DNA from: Salinicoccus cyprini
GTDB taxonomy: Bacteria > Bacillota > Bacilli > Staphylococcales > Salinicoccaceae
Assembly (NCBI RefSeq): GCF_007713705.1
Contig: NZ_VMSJ01000005.1
Coordinates: 124,001-188,000 of the forward strand
Length of the DNA stretch: 64,000 bases
Direction of reading: 5' to 3'
Shown here: piece by piece, positions 25,730-33,422 of the stretch
Layout of the letters: each line of letters opens with the position of its first letter
Position numbering within the stretch: the first letter of the stretch is position 1
Position numbers and translations under genes: made by a program
The notes under the pieces: model-generated
Told to the model about the DNA's origin: nothing
The model's database searches: none
The model's input: the letters and a program-made list of their open reading frames with translations, nothing else

Positions 25730-26353
25730 ATGAAAGTACTTGTAATTGGAGCCAATGGACAAGTCGGTCACCAGGTCGTGGAAAAATTAAAAGATAAAGG
25801 CCATCAGCCAGTAGCGATGGTACGTAAAGAAGAACAGCAGGGACAGTTTGAAGATAAAGGCATTGACACCGTACTCGGAGATTTGGAGAAAGATTTCTCA
25901 CACGCTTTTGATGGCGTCGATTCCGTCGTATTCGCAGCCGGTTCCGGCGGCGACACTGAAACGGACATGACCCTCATCATCGACCAGGAAGGTGCCATCG
26001 AAGCTGTCGACAATGCGAAAAAAGCAGGCGTCAAGCACTTCGTCATGCTCAGTTCCATGGGAGCAGACGATCCGAAGCATGCAGATCAGATCAAGGCGTA
26101 TATGTATGCCAAGCACCGCGCCGATGAATATCTGAAAGCATCCGGTCTCGACTATACCATTCTGCGTCCGGGTATGCTGACAAACGATGCAGGTACCGGC
26201 AAAGTCAAACTCTTTGAAGGCGGTACTGAAGTCGCGGAAGTTCCAAGAGAAGACGTGGCAAACGTACTGGTGCATATTGTCGAAACGGACAAAGCTGAAA
26301 ATAGAACCTTCTATGTACACGAAGGCGACACGCCGGTCGAAGACACGATATAG
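25730..26353 (+). CDS. NAD(P)H-binding atypical SDR (YhfK-like)
   Basis: A 207-residue Rossmann protein with the nucleotide-binding motif GANGQVGHQ near the N-terminus, a GDLEKDFSHAFDGVD stretch and a C-terminal REDVANVLVHI helix, matching the atypical SDR group that includes NmrA/HSCARG-like proteins. The ATG follows AAGGAGGG. It is closely related to the protein at 40422, and the two are recent-looking paralogues. Likely an NAD(P)H-dependent reductase or redox sensor; substrate unknown. Monocistronic, ended by a strong terminator. Confidence 0.88.
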   Translation: MKVLVIGANGQVGHQVVEKLKDKGHQPVAMVRKEEQQGQFEDKGIDTVLGDLEKDFSHAFDGVDSVVFAAGSGGDTETDMTLIIDQEGAIEAVDNAKKAGVKHFVMLSSMGADDPKHADQIKAYMYAKHRADEYLKASGLDYTILRPGMLTNDAGTGKVKLFEGGTEVAEVPREDVANVLVHIVETDKAENRTFYVHEGDTPVEDTI

Positions 26354-26361
26354 AAAAAAGG

Positions 26362-26399
26362 AAACTGCAGAGCCTTATTACAGGCTCTGCAGTTTTTTT
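26362..26399 (+). terminator. Rho-independent terminator
   Basis: Fourteen-bp stem (26362-26375 with 26382-26395) containing CTGCAGAGCC, six-base loop, ending in a run of seven T. Confidence 0.92.
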
Positions 26400-26534
26400 A
26401 TCAGGCAGTGCACATCCGTAGAAGTTTGTATTTTAAAGACAATAAAAGTTTAAACTCAAGCGTAAAGGTGAAAATTATAGAGGTAGCCACTGTGGCACGA
26501 CAAACAAGTGCACAGCAAGGGGGGAGGGGTTCTC

Positions 26535-27695
26535 GTGAAAACTGCAGCAGATATTATCGTCGATCTGATTGAACGCTTCGATGTGCATGATCCGGGTGCC
26601 AGAAGGGCGCACGGAAATGGCGTGAACTATGAAGCGGCTGTGGCATTGAACGATGATGGAAAAGCGATTTTTGGAGACATCCAGAAGGCAGTGATCCGTC
26701 TTTCCAATGTAGCAACTTCCCAAAAGGTGCCGGATTCTCTGATCAACGTCAAAGGCTGTTCGATACGCTTTGACCATCCGGCCCGGCCTATCGATATCAT
26801 CGGTGTGACCTTTCCATATTTTCCATTTGCGACAGCGTCTGAAACGATGGACCTTTTCTATAGGATCCATTGGTTTCTGGATAATAAAAGCCCTGTCCGT
26901 TTCGTGAATATCTTCGGAGCCGGCAATTTGTACCGCCACCTTGGACGGCTCGCCCGCTGGCTGCCGAAGGATACACACATGGATCACTCATACTATTCAG
27001 CGCATAGTTATGGCACGGACAACCTGAAGTTCCGACTGGATTACGATACGGATACCGAAACGATTGAGATTTTTGCGGAGCACGATGCTTCGATCACCGA
27101 TTACAGACCGGAAGATGAGGTGTATCTGGGGCAAGTATCGATCAATAAAGATGCGAAAGTGCAGGAAATCAAATTCATGGATGCGCTAAATGCACCGTTT
27201 GATCACCTCCCGAAAGGAGAAATCCCTCTCCTCAGGCACTTCGTCTATAGACGGTCTTTCCTCGGCCGTATGAGCGAAGTCGAACTCGACCCGCACAAGT
27301 ATGAGATGCTTAATGAACTGTGGGAAGAGGAGAAGTATTTCGTGCTGTCGAAAGACCGCCAGCTTTATGATGAGATTAACCAGCTGTTCGTTGCAGGTAC
27401 AGAAATGCCTGTTAGGACGTTCACGCAGCTGATGGATCAGGCCTATGATAAGAAATATGACGAAGAAACCGTCCGCGATTATTTCACCGAAGTCTGGACC
27501 TACTTTACAGAGACTGCGGATGCAGAGGAGTGGGTGGTCTACCAGGAACTGCTGGAAGCTGCCGATATAGACCGGATTAATATGTTCCTCGCCGATATGG
27601 CCATGAAATACGAAGTATCTGAACTGCTGAATTCGACTGTAGTGAAGGTTTTAGGAAGAGAGAAATTCATAAAGATGCAGAAAGGAAAGATATAG
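26535..27695 (+). CDS. Catalase-like heme-fold protein with C-terminal extension
   Basis: The start is GTG 26535, five bases after GGGGGGAGGGG. The first 220 or so residues of this 386-residue protein follow the catalase fold: His26 in RRAHGNG at the distal-His position, RLSNVATSQKVPDSLINVKGCS like the catalase VRFSTVA...RDPRGFAVKF stretch, and YYSAHSYGTDNLKFRLDYD. It resembles SrpA/Y4iL-type catalase relatives rather than true catalases. The last 150 residues are helical and unrecognised. The aldo/keto reductase gene starts at the next base, so the two form an operon and may act together in redox or detoxification. Catalytic activity is uncertain. Confidence 0.7.
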   Translation: MKTAADIIVDLIERFDVHDPGARRAHGNGVNYEAAVALNDDGKAIFGDIQKAVIRLSNVATSQKVPDSLINVKGCSIRFDHPARPIDIIGVTFPYFPFATASETMDLFYRIHWFLDNKSPVRFVNIFGAGNLYRHLGRLARWLPKDTHMDHSYYSAHSYGTDNLKFRLDYDTDTETIEIFAEHDASITDYRPEDEVYLGQVSINKDAKVQEIKFMDALNAPFDHLPKGEIPLLRHFVYRRSFLGRMSEVELDPHKYEMLNELWEEEKYFVLSKDRQLYDEINQLFVAGTEMPVRTFTQLMDQAYDKKYDEETVRDYFTEVWTYFTETADAEEWVVYQELLEAADIDRINMFLADMAMKYEVSELLNSTVVKVLGREKFIKMQKGKI

Positions 27696-28547
27696 ATGAC
27701 ACACAATGAGAAATTTCAGCTGAATGATGGAAGCAGCCTGCCGAAAATTGGACTCGGAACCGTCAACATCCAGGGTGCAATCGGTGTAAACAGCATGCTG
27801 ACAGCTGTCGAAGAGAATGGATATCGCCTGATTGATACTTCAACAAACTATCATAATGAAGGTGCAGTCGGGGAAGTGATCCGCCGTTCCACGATTCCGA
27901 GGGAGCAGCTGATCATCAGTTCCAAACTGCCGGGTGCAGCACACGACTACAATCAGGCCATCAGCATGATCCAGGAATCCCTCTACCGCATCGGCATCGA
28001 CTATTTCGACAAGTATCTGATCCACTGGCCACTGCCGATGCAGGGGAAATATGTCGAAGCATGGCGGGCACTGATTGATGCACAGAAGTTCGGTCTGATC
28101 AAGACCATCGGTGTATCGAACTTCCTGGCTGAACATCTGGAGCGTATCATTGAGGAAACGGGCGTCACACCGGCAACGAACCAGATTGAGCGCCATCCGT
28201 ATTTCAACAATAAGGAACTTGTGGAAACAAATAAGAAATACGGTATTGTGACGGAAGCGTGGAGCCCATTCGGCCGTGAAATCAATGATGTCCTTGAAAA
28301 TGAAACCATCAAGGAAATCGGTGAAAAATACGGCAAGTCGCCTGCACAGGTCATCATGCGCTGGAATCTCCAGAATGATGTGCTCATCATTCCGAAATCA
28401 TCATCTGCAGAACGTCAGAAGGAAAACCTCGAGGTATACGACTTCGAGTTGACCGATGAGGATTTGGAAACGATCGATTCACTGGATAAGGGTGAACCGG
28501 GCAGAGTGGAAGACCAGCATCCGAATGAATATGAAGAGTATGTATAA
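27696..28547 (+). CDS. Aldo/keto reductase
   Basis: A 283-residue NADPH-dependent TIM-barrel reductase with the catalytic tetrad visible: Asp in RLIDTSTNY, Tyr of the same motif, Lys in ISSKLPG and His in LIHWPLP. The cofactor-binding IPKSSSAERQKEN is near the C-terminus. It belongs to the YvgN/2,5-diketo-gluconate reductase group that reduces small aldehydes. It starts directly after the stop codon of the catalase-like gene. Shared terminator at 28563. Confidence 0.93.
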   Translation: MTHNEKFQLNDGSSLPKIGLGTVNIQGAIGVNSMLTAVEENGYRLIDTSTNYHNEGAVGEVIRRSTIPREQLIISSKLPGAAHDYNQAISMIQESLYRIGIDYFDKYLIHWPLPMQGKYVEAWRALIDAQKFGLIKTIGVSNFLAEHLERIIEETGVTPATNQIERHPYFNNKELVETNKKYGIVTEAWSPFGREINDVLENETIKEIGEKYGKSPAQVIMRWNLQNDVLIIPKSSSAERQKENLEVYDFELTDEDLETIDSLDKGEPGRVEDQHPNEYEEYV

Positions 28548-28562
28548 AGGCTGAGAGACACA

Positions 28563-28591
28563 GAAACGTTCCGGGATTCCCGGAACGTTTC
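28563..28591. terminator. Bidirectional terminator
   Basis: Perfect 13-bp stem (28563-28575 with 28579-28591) with core CGTTCCGGG and a three-base loop, followed by TTTATTTC on the plus strand. It lies between convergent genes. Confidence 0.85.
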
Positions 28592-28592
28592 T

Positions 28593-29030
28593 TTATTTCT
28601 TCACTTTTATCTCTTCGTATTTCTGGAACCATTCCGGGAATGTCTTTTTGAAGACGACCGGTTTGAACTCGTCATCGACCTTCTTGACGACAATGAGCGT
28701 CGTCTTCGCTTCCGTACATACCTCACCGGCACCATTGACGATCTCATAGCCATATACAGTCTTGATGCCGGTATTCTCTTCGATCCATGTGCGTACAAAG
28801 GCACGATCCCCATACTTCAATGCTTTTTTATAGGTCACATCGACATTGTATACAGGCGCAAAATATCCCGCCCGCTCCATGGCAACATAGTCGTATCCGA
28901 TATCCTCGATCAGCTGCATGCGTCCGAGCTCCAGCCACTTTACGTAGTTGCCATGATAGATGACACCCATCATATCCGTATCGGCGTACATGATCTGTAT
29001 TTCCTTTTCTGCAACGTAACCCTGTTCCAT
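28593..29030 (-). CDS. Acyl-CoA thioesterase (4HBT hot-dog fold)
   Basis: A 145-residue single hot-dog protein with the 4-hydroxybenzoyl-CoA thioesterase signature MYADTDMMGVIYHGNYVKW (catalytic Asp17). It is of the YbgC/FadM type, hydrolysing acyl-CoA thioesters in the cytoplasm. ATG 29030 follows AAAGGTAG. It appears to be monocistronic, ending at the shared hairpin. Confidence 0.9.
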   Translation of the reverse strand: MEQGYVAEKEIQIMYADTDMMGVIYHGNYVKWLELGRMQLIEDIGYDYVAMERAGYFAPVYNVDVTYKKALKYGDRAFVRTWIEENTGIKTVYGYEIVNGAGEVCTEAKTTLIVVKKVDDEFKPVVFKKTFPEWFQKYEEIKVKK

Positions 29031-29145
29031 CCTATTCTACCTTTCTTTATGTCGTTTCATCCTGCTCATCACGAGCATCTGGAATATATTGTACTACAAT
29101 TGACCAGGACAGATGTATCGTCTGCCTGCATCTCGATACCATTCA

Positions 29146-29886
29146 TCATCGTTTGATTTTACGCTTGCCTTTTCTATAGAAATTCTTCAGTATGTCACGC
29201 AGTGCATCGACGGAACGTACGTCACTATGGCTTCGCCACTGGACCCACTCGAGGGCGAGCAAACAGAGCAGCAGCCAGACTGTACCTGCACTGTAGCCGG
29301 CCAGAACATCACTTGGAAAATGGGCGCCCAGATAGATGCGGCTCGTACCGATCAGAAGAATCAGAATACTTGCGGCGATCAATGTAAGTATGACCACCAG
29401 TCTTTTCCGAGTGCGCCTGATAATGATATAGACGACAAAGCCATAAAAAACCAGAGCGCCCAGCGAGTGGCCACTTGGGAAGCTGAAACCGGTTGCATCT
29501 ATTGCTTCATTGATGCTCGGCCGGTTTCTCCCGTAAAACTGCTTGAGCAGTGTTGTCAGCAGGGCCCCGCCTCCCATTGTAATGATGAAGAAAACAATCC
29601 CCCACTTATCTCTCGGTTTTACCCAGAGATAGAGAATGGTAATGGCTGACAGAGTTCCGAGGAACCAGACAGCCCCGAGTTCTGTAATGATGATATAAAT
29701 GGTATCAAGTGGAGGGGCTGCTATCGAATCAAAGAAGCCGACGATGGTGTTATCAAAGCTTTGCAGTTCTTTTTCCAGAAGTTCATCGGATAATTCTGCA
29801 AACAGCCATAGAAAAAAGATGGCTGTACTTAACCCGATCAGCAGCACCAGTATAGGAAAACTTGTGTTTTTATTTTTTTGCTCCAT
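29146..29886 (-). CDS. PAP2 family membrane phosphatase
   Basis: The start ATG 29886 has GTGAGGG at suitable distance; an in-frame ATG at 29907 is possible. The 246-residue protein has about six spans and the three PAP2 motifs: KQFYGRNRPS, SFPSGHSLGA (catalytic His) and SRIYLGAHFPSDVLAG (nucleophile His). It is likely an undecaprenyl-pyrophosphate or phosphatidylglycerophosphate phosphatase acting at the outer membrane face. Substrate not determinable. Confidence 0.9.
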   Translation of the reverse strand: MEQKNKNTSFPILVLLIGLSTAIFFLWLFAELSDELLEKELQSFDNTIVGFFDSIAAPPLDTIYIIITELGAVWFLGTLSAITILYLWVKPRDKWGIVFFIITMGGGALLTTLLKQFYGRNRPSINEAIDATGFSFPSGHSLGALVFYGFVVYIIIRRTRKRLVVILTLIAASILILLIGTSRIYLGAHFPSDVLAGYSAGTVWLLLCLLALEWVQWRSHSDVRSVDALRDILKNFYRKGKRKIKR

Positions 29887-30090
29887 AACGTAATCCCTCA
29901 CCGTCATATGATATCTGTATTCTTATGCCTCTTTGCATCTACATTGCACGTTCGTTCCTATCCAGGACTGTACCCTGCTGAGACGGAGGGAAACTTTTCA
30001 TGATGGTGTGATGTCTACCGTATTGATGATTTCCACATAGGAAGCATGGGAAATTCTTTCCGATTGAGGGTATCCGGTGTTCTATAGTGA

Positions 30091-30119
30091 TTGACAAAAA
30101 TAGTTTGCTTCTATATAGT
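30091..30119 (+). promoter_or_regulatory. Sigma-A promoter of the marR-MFS operon
   Basis: Consensus -35 TTGACA (30091-30096), 17-base spacer, -10 TATAGT (30114-30119). Confidence 0.85.
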
Positions 30120-30135
30120 TAGTTAGGCTAACTAA
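30119..30135 (+). promoter_or_regulatory. MarR-type operator
   Basis: A perfect 8-1-8 inverted repeat, TTAGTTAG-G-CTAACTAA, lies at the expected transcription start directly behind the -10 element and 18 bases before the MarR start codon. Size and position fit autorepression by the MarR protein. Confidence 0.75.
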
Positions 30136-30152
30136 TCGAATGGAGTGTTCCA

Positions 30153-30560
30153 ATGAATATCGAGCAGAGATTTTTTGATGTCTACATGGAAATCTACCGG
30201 CCCTATATCAATCGGGCGAACCGCATACTTTCCGCCTATGATCTCTACAGCTCCCAGTGGCTGATCCTTAAGGATATAGAGAAGCACGGAAAGACGTCTG
30301 CTGTGGATGTCAGCCGACGCCGGGGAATTGAGAAACCGACGGCGACGAAAGTGATCAAGCATCTGCTGGAGCTGGGCATTATCGAATCGAATCCGGGCGA
30401 GGACCGCCGGATCAAGCATTTGACGATGACTGGATCGGGGGAAGCGCTGTTCAAGGAGGTCCGGGCGAAAATGAATGAACTGCAGCGTGAAGTACTTGGC
30501 GATTTCGATCATGAAGAGCTCGAGCGCCTGATAGATGGACTGGAACGTATCAAACTGTAG
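30153..30560 (+). CDS. MarR family transcriptional regulator
   Basis: A 135-residue winged-helix regulator: DLYSSQWLILKDIEKHG helices, recognition region SRRRGIEKPTATKVIKHLLELG and wing NPGEDRRIKHLTMTG. It most likely represses its own promoter through the palindrome at 30119-30135 and is relieved by a ligand exported by the MFS protein encoded 15 bases downstream. Confidence 0.9.
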   Translation: MNIEQRFFDVYMEIYRPYINRANRILSAYDLYSSQWLILKDIEKHGKTSAVDVSRRRGIEKPTATKVIKHLLELGIIESNPGEDRRIKHLTMTGSGEALFKEVRAKMNELQREVLGDFDHEELERLIDGLERIKL

Positions 30561-30575
30561 AAAGGAAGTGCTATT

Positions 30576-31781
30576 TTGGCAAAAAGTGAATATATGGGTG
30601 ATCGGATATGGACGAAGGAATTCATCGTCATATTTTTCTATCACTTCATCGTTTTATTTTCAATGTATGTATCCATAGTCACAATCGGTAATTATGCAAT
30701 CGAGCAGTATGGCGCGAGTTCAAGTACGGCCGGGCTGGTCTCGAGTATTTTCATCATCGGTGTGCTTGCCGGACGTATCGTGACAGGCCCCCAGATCAAC
30801 CGTCTGGGTGCCCAGAAGATCTTGTATATCGGAGCGGCTCTGTTTTTCATCACCTATATCCTCTACTTCATCAATGGGGGACTCGAGCTCCTGATTGCGG
30901 CACGCTTTCTGAATGGTTTTGCGACGGGGCTGATCAGTACGTCGGTCAATACGCTGGCGACCATCTCCGTGCCTGAAAACCGCAGAGGGGAGGGCATCAG
31001 CTATTTCAGTCTGAGTTTTGTGCTTGGTTCGGCCATCGGGCCGTTTCTCGGCTTCCTGATGCTTGAAGTGATGACTTTCAATACACTGCTCATCATCGTC
31101 GGTATTGCGGTATTCCTCGGCACCTTGCTGCTGCCGGTTGTTAAAACGAACAATATCGTCAAAGGTGACCAGAAGCCGGCCGGCAAATTCAGAGTGATCG
31201 ATCGCGATGCGATGCCGATGGGGCTTACGGCACTGTTCATGGGGCTTGCCTATGCGTCCATCCTGTCATTCCTCAATCTGCATGCCATCGAGATTGATCT
31301 TGTCACTGCGGCAAGCTTCTTCTTCCTCGTGTATTCTGCAGCAATCATGATGACACGGCCGTTCACAGGAAAGATTCTCGATCAGAGGGGCGCCAATATC
31401 ATCCTTTATCCGGCGTTCATCCTTATGGCAGTGGGATTCTTTACACTCGGCAATGCGACGACAAGCCTCGTGCTGCTGCTTGCTGGAGCACTGATCGGAT
31501 TCGGATTCGGCAACTTCCAGTCCGTTGCTCAGGCCGTATGCGTCAACTTGGCATCACGGGAGAACGTCGGACTAGCAACATCGACCTACTTCATCATGCT
31601 CGAAGTCGGACTTGGGTTCGGACCGTTCTTCCTGGGGCTTCTGGTCCCTTCGTTAGGATACGGCGGACTCTACCAGTTCCTCGTCCTGTCGATACTGGTG
31701 GCCATGATCATCTACTTCGTCGTCTATGGCCGTCATGAAAACCGCAGGAGACGAGTGTCCGAGGAGAACGGATTAGAATAG
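30576..31781 (+). CDS. MFS transporter (probable drug/metabolite efflux)
   Basis: The start is TTG 30576 behind AAAGGAAG. The 401-residue protein has twelve predicted spans and an MFS loop 2-3 motif (GPQINRLGAQKIL). The pairing with a MarR repressor points to efflux of a small toxic compound, as in other MarR-MFS operons. Substrate unknown. It ends at the bidirectional hairpin at 31797. Confidence 0.88.
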   Translation: MAKSEYMGDRIWTKEFIVIFFYHFIVLFSMYVSIVTIGNYAIEQYGASSSTAGLVSSIFIIGVLAGRIVTGPQINRLGAQKILYIGAALFFITYILYFINGGLELLIAARFLNGFATGLISTSVNTLATISVPENRRGEGISYFSLSFVLGSAIGPFLGFLMLEVMTFNTLLIIVGIAVFLGTLLLPVVKTNNIVKGDQKPAGKFRVIDRDAMPMGLTALFMGLAYASILSFLNLHAIEIDLVTAASFFFLVYSAAIMMTRPFTGKILDQRGANIILYPAFILMAVGFFTLGNATTSLVLLLAGALIGFGFGNFQSVAQAVCVNLASRENVGLATSTYFIMLEVGLGFGPFFLGLLVPSLGYGGLYQFLVLSILVAMIIYFVVYGRHENRRRRVSEENGLE

Positions 31782-31796
31782 ATGCGAAGACGAAGA

Positions 31797-31830
31797 AAGC
31801 GGTCGGAACACTGGTTCCGGCCGCTTCTTT
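31797..31830. terminator. Bidirectional terminator
   Basis: Thirteen-bp stem (31797-31809 with 31814-31826, one wobble) with core CGGAAC and ACTG loop, then CTTTTAC. It lies between the convergent MFS and GntR genes. Confidence 0.85.
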
Positions 31831-32423
31831 TACATGTAGTAGAGTGTAAATTCAAGGTCCTTCTGAAGATGGGTGACAATCAGCTGCCTCGCAGTTTCGC
31901 CATCCCTGTCCTCGATTGCCTGGACAATTTTTTCATGCTCATCCAGCAGTTCGGGCCGCTGCTTCTGAACGACCGTCCGGCTGAACAGGTAGATAGTGGA
32001 ATTCAGCCGATCATACGTCTCGGACAGGAAGGGGTTTCTGATTGCCCGCACCAGCTTATCGTGAAATTTCTTGTTCGCAGCCAGCGTAAGTGAATCATCG
32101 CCGTCTTTCGCCTGCTTTATATAGTTTCGCAGTTCCTTCAGGTCCTCCTCCACAAAAAGCAGCACTGCCTTCTCCACAGCATGGGATTCAATCAGGATGC
32201 GCATTTCAAAAAGGTTCCGATAGTCTTCAGGTGAGGGCGTATATACATATCCGTCTTTGACCAGATACTCGAATTCAAGCTGCTTCAGCACTTCACGGAT
32301 CGGCGTCCTGCTGACGTCATACATTTTCGCGAGTTTGATTTCCGTCAGTTTTTCCTTCTTATCGAACGTGCCATTCAATATATCTTCCCGCACTTTTTCG
32401 TACAGTGTTCTCTCCTGATTCAT
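31830..32423 (-). CDS. GntR family (FadR/FCD subfamily) regulator
   Basis: A 197-residue protein with an N-terminal winged helix (LTEIKLAKMYDVSRTPIREVLKQLE) and a C-terminal FCD ligand-binding domain (EMRILIESHAVEKAV onward). ATG 32423 follows GAGGTGAGG. It is divergent from the four-carbon acid-sugar module, and two GTATAC-centred sites in the gap (32472-32483, 32493-32504) have the form expected for FCD-type operators, so it very likely represses that module until an acid-sugar ligand appears. Confidence 0.92.
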   Translation of the reverse strand: MNQERTLYEKVREDILNGTFDKKEKLTEIKLAKMYDVSRTPIREVLKQLEFEYLVKDGYVYTPSPEDYRNLFEMRILIESHAVEKAVLLFVEEDLKELRNYIKQAKDGDDSLTLAANKKFHDKLVRAIRNPFLSETYDRLNSTIYLFSRTVVQKQRPELLDEHEKIVQAIEDRDGETARQLIVTHLQKDLEFTLYYM

Positions 32424-32470
32424 TTCCTCACCTCGTTAAAAATGATTATACAGGAAAAAAATAAAGTGTT

Positions 32471-32504
32471 AAATGTATACATTTTTAATATTATGGTATA
32501 CAAT
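32471..32504. promoter_or_regulatory. Paired GntR/FCD operators over the acid-sugar promoter
   Basis: The palindrome AAATGTATACATTT (32471-32484) and the related ATGGTATACAAT (32493-32504) are centred 21 bases apart, two helical turns. The second overlaps a possible -10 (TACAAT, 32499-32504), fitting repression. Confidence 0.65.
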
Positions 32505-32511
32505 ACTTTTT

Positions 32512-32526
32512 AAGTAAACGTTTCCA
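32512..32526 (+). promoter_or_regulatory. Candidate CcpA (cre) site of the acid-sugar operon
   Basis: AAGTAAACGTTTCCA matches WTGNAANCGNWNNCW with one mismatch. It lies between promoter and ribosome binding site, a roadblock position suited to carbon catabolite repression. Confidence 0.5.
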
Positions 32527-32540
32527 AAGGAGAGTATATT

Positions 32541-33422
32541 ATGAAAATTGGATTTATTGGCCTTGGCATCATGGGTGCCCCGATGGTCAGGAACTTGCTG
32601 GAACAAGAATATACGGTGATGGTGAACGATCTGAACAAGGCGGCCGAGGAGAAGGTTGTCGGATATGGTGCAACCGCAGTCGGTAGCCTTCGGGAAATGG
32701 CGGAGCAGGCGGAAGCAATCATCACGATGCTGCCGAACGGCGCCATTGTAAAGAGTGTGCTGTTCGAAGGAGAGGATGCACTCTATCCCCATCTGAAAGC
32801 GGGACAGTACCTGCTCGATATGAGCTCCCTCGCTCCGACGGATTCCATTGAAATAAACAATCGACTCTCTGAAAAAGGCGTCATCTTTGCAGACGCACCG
32901 GTCAGTGGTGGAGAGGCACTGGCCATCACCGGGGAGCTTTCCGTCATGATGGGCTGCGACGAAGTGCATTTTGAAAAGCTGAAGGAAGCAGCTGCGCCGA
33001 TGGCGAAATCCATCATCAGAGTAGGGGACGTCGGTGCCGGCAGCACAGTGAAGCTGGCCAATCAGATCATCGTCAACACGAATATTGCGGCACTGTCGGA
33101 AGCGGTTGTTCTCGCTAAAAGCTTCAATATCGACCTCGATGCGATGTTCGAAGCCATCAGAAACGGTCTTGCGGGATCAAGCGTCATGGAAGCCAAGTTT
33201 CCGAAGATGATTGCAGAGAACTACGAACCAGGCGGTACCATCAACATCAACTACAAGGATCTGCATAACGTCACGACGACGAGCGACCAGGAGAAGATCA
33301 CGTTGCCGCTCACAAACATGGTGAAGGAAATGTACAAGTCGGAAATCATCAACGGCAACGGCATGAACGACCATTCGGGCGTCATCAAATATATTGAAAG
33401 AATCAACGGGAAGCAGGGATGA
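32541..33422 (+). CDS. NAD-dependent beta-hydroxyacid dehydrogenase (GarR/LtnD-like)
   Basis: A 293-residue 3-hydroxyisobutyrate dehydrogenase-family enzyme: Rossmann motif GFIGLGIMGAPMVRNLL, substrate motif DAPVSGGEALA, and catalytic Lys in KLANQIIVNTN. Directly followed (four-base overlap) by a DUF1537 kinase gene and a GntP permease, it most likely oxidises a four-carbon acid sugar (threonate or erythronate type) before phosphorylation; tartronate semialdehyde reductase is an alternative. SD AAAGGAG. Regulated by the GntR sites and cre upstream. Confidence 0.85.
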   Translation: MKIGFIGLGIMGAPMVRNLLEQEYTVMVNDLNKAAEEKVVGYGATAVGSLREMAEQAEAIITMLPNGAIVKSVLFEGEDALYPHLKAGQYLLDMSSLAPTDSIEINNRLSEKGVIFADAPVSGGEALAITGELSVMMGCDEVHFEKLKEAAAPMAKSIIRVGDVGAGSTVKLANQIIVNTNIAALSEAVVLAKSFNIDLDAMFEAIRNGLAGSSVMEAKFPKMIAENYEPGGTININYKDLHNVTTTSDQEKITLPLTNMVKEMYKSEIINGNGMNDHSGVIKYIERINGKQG

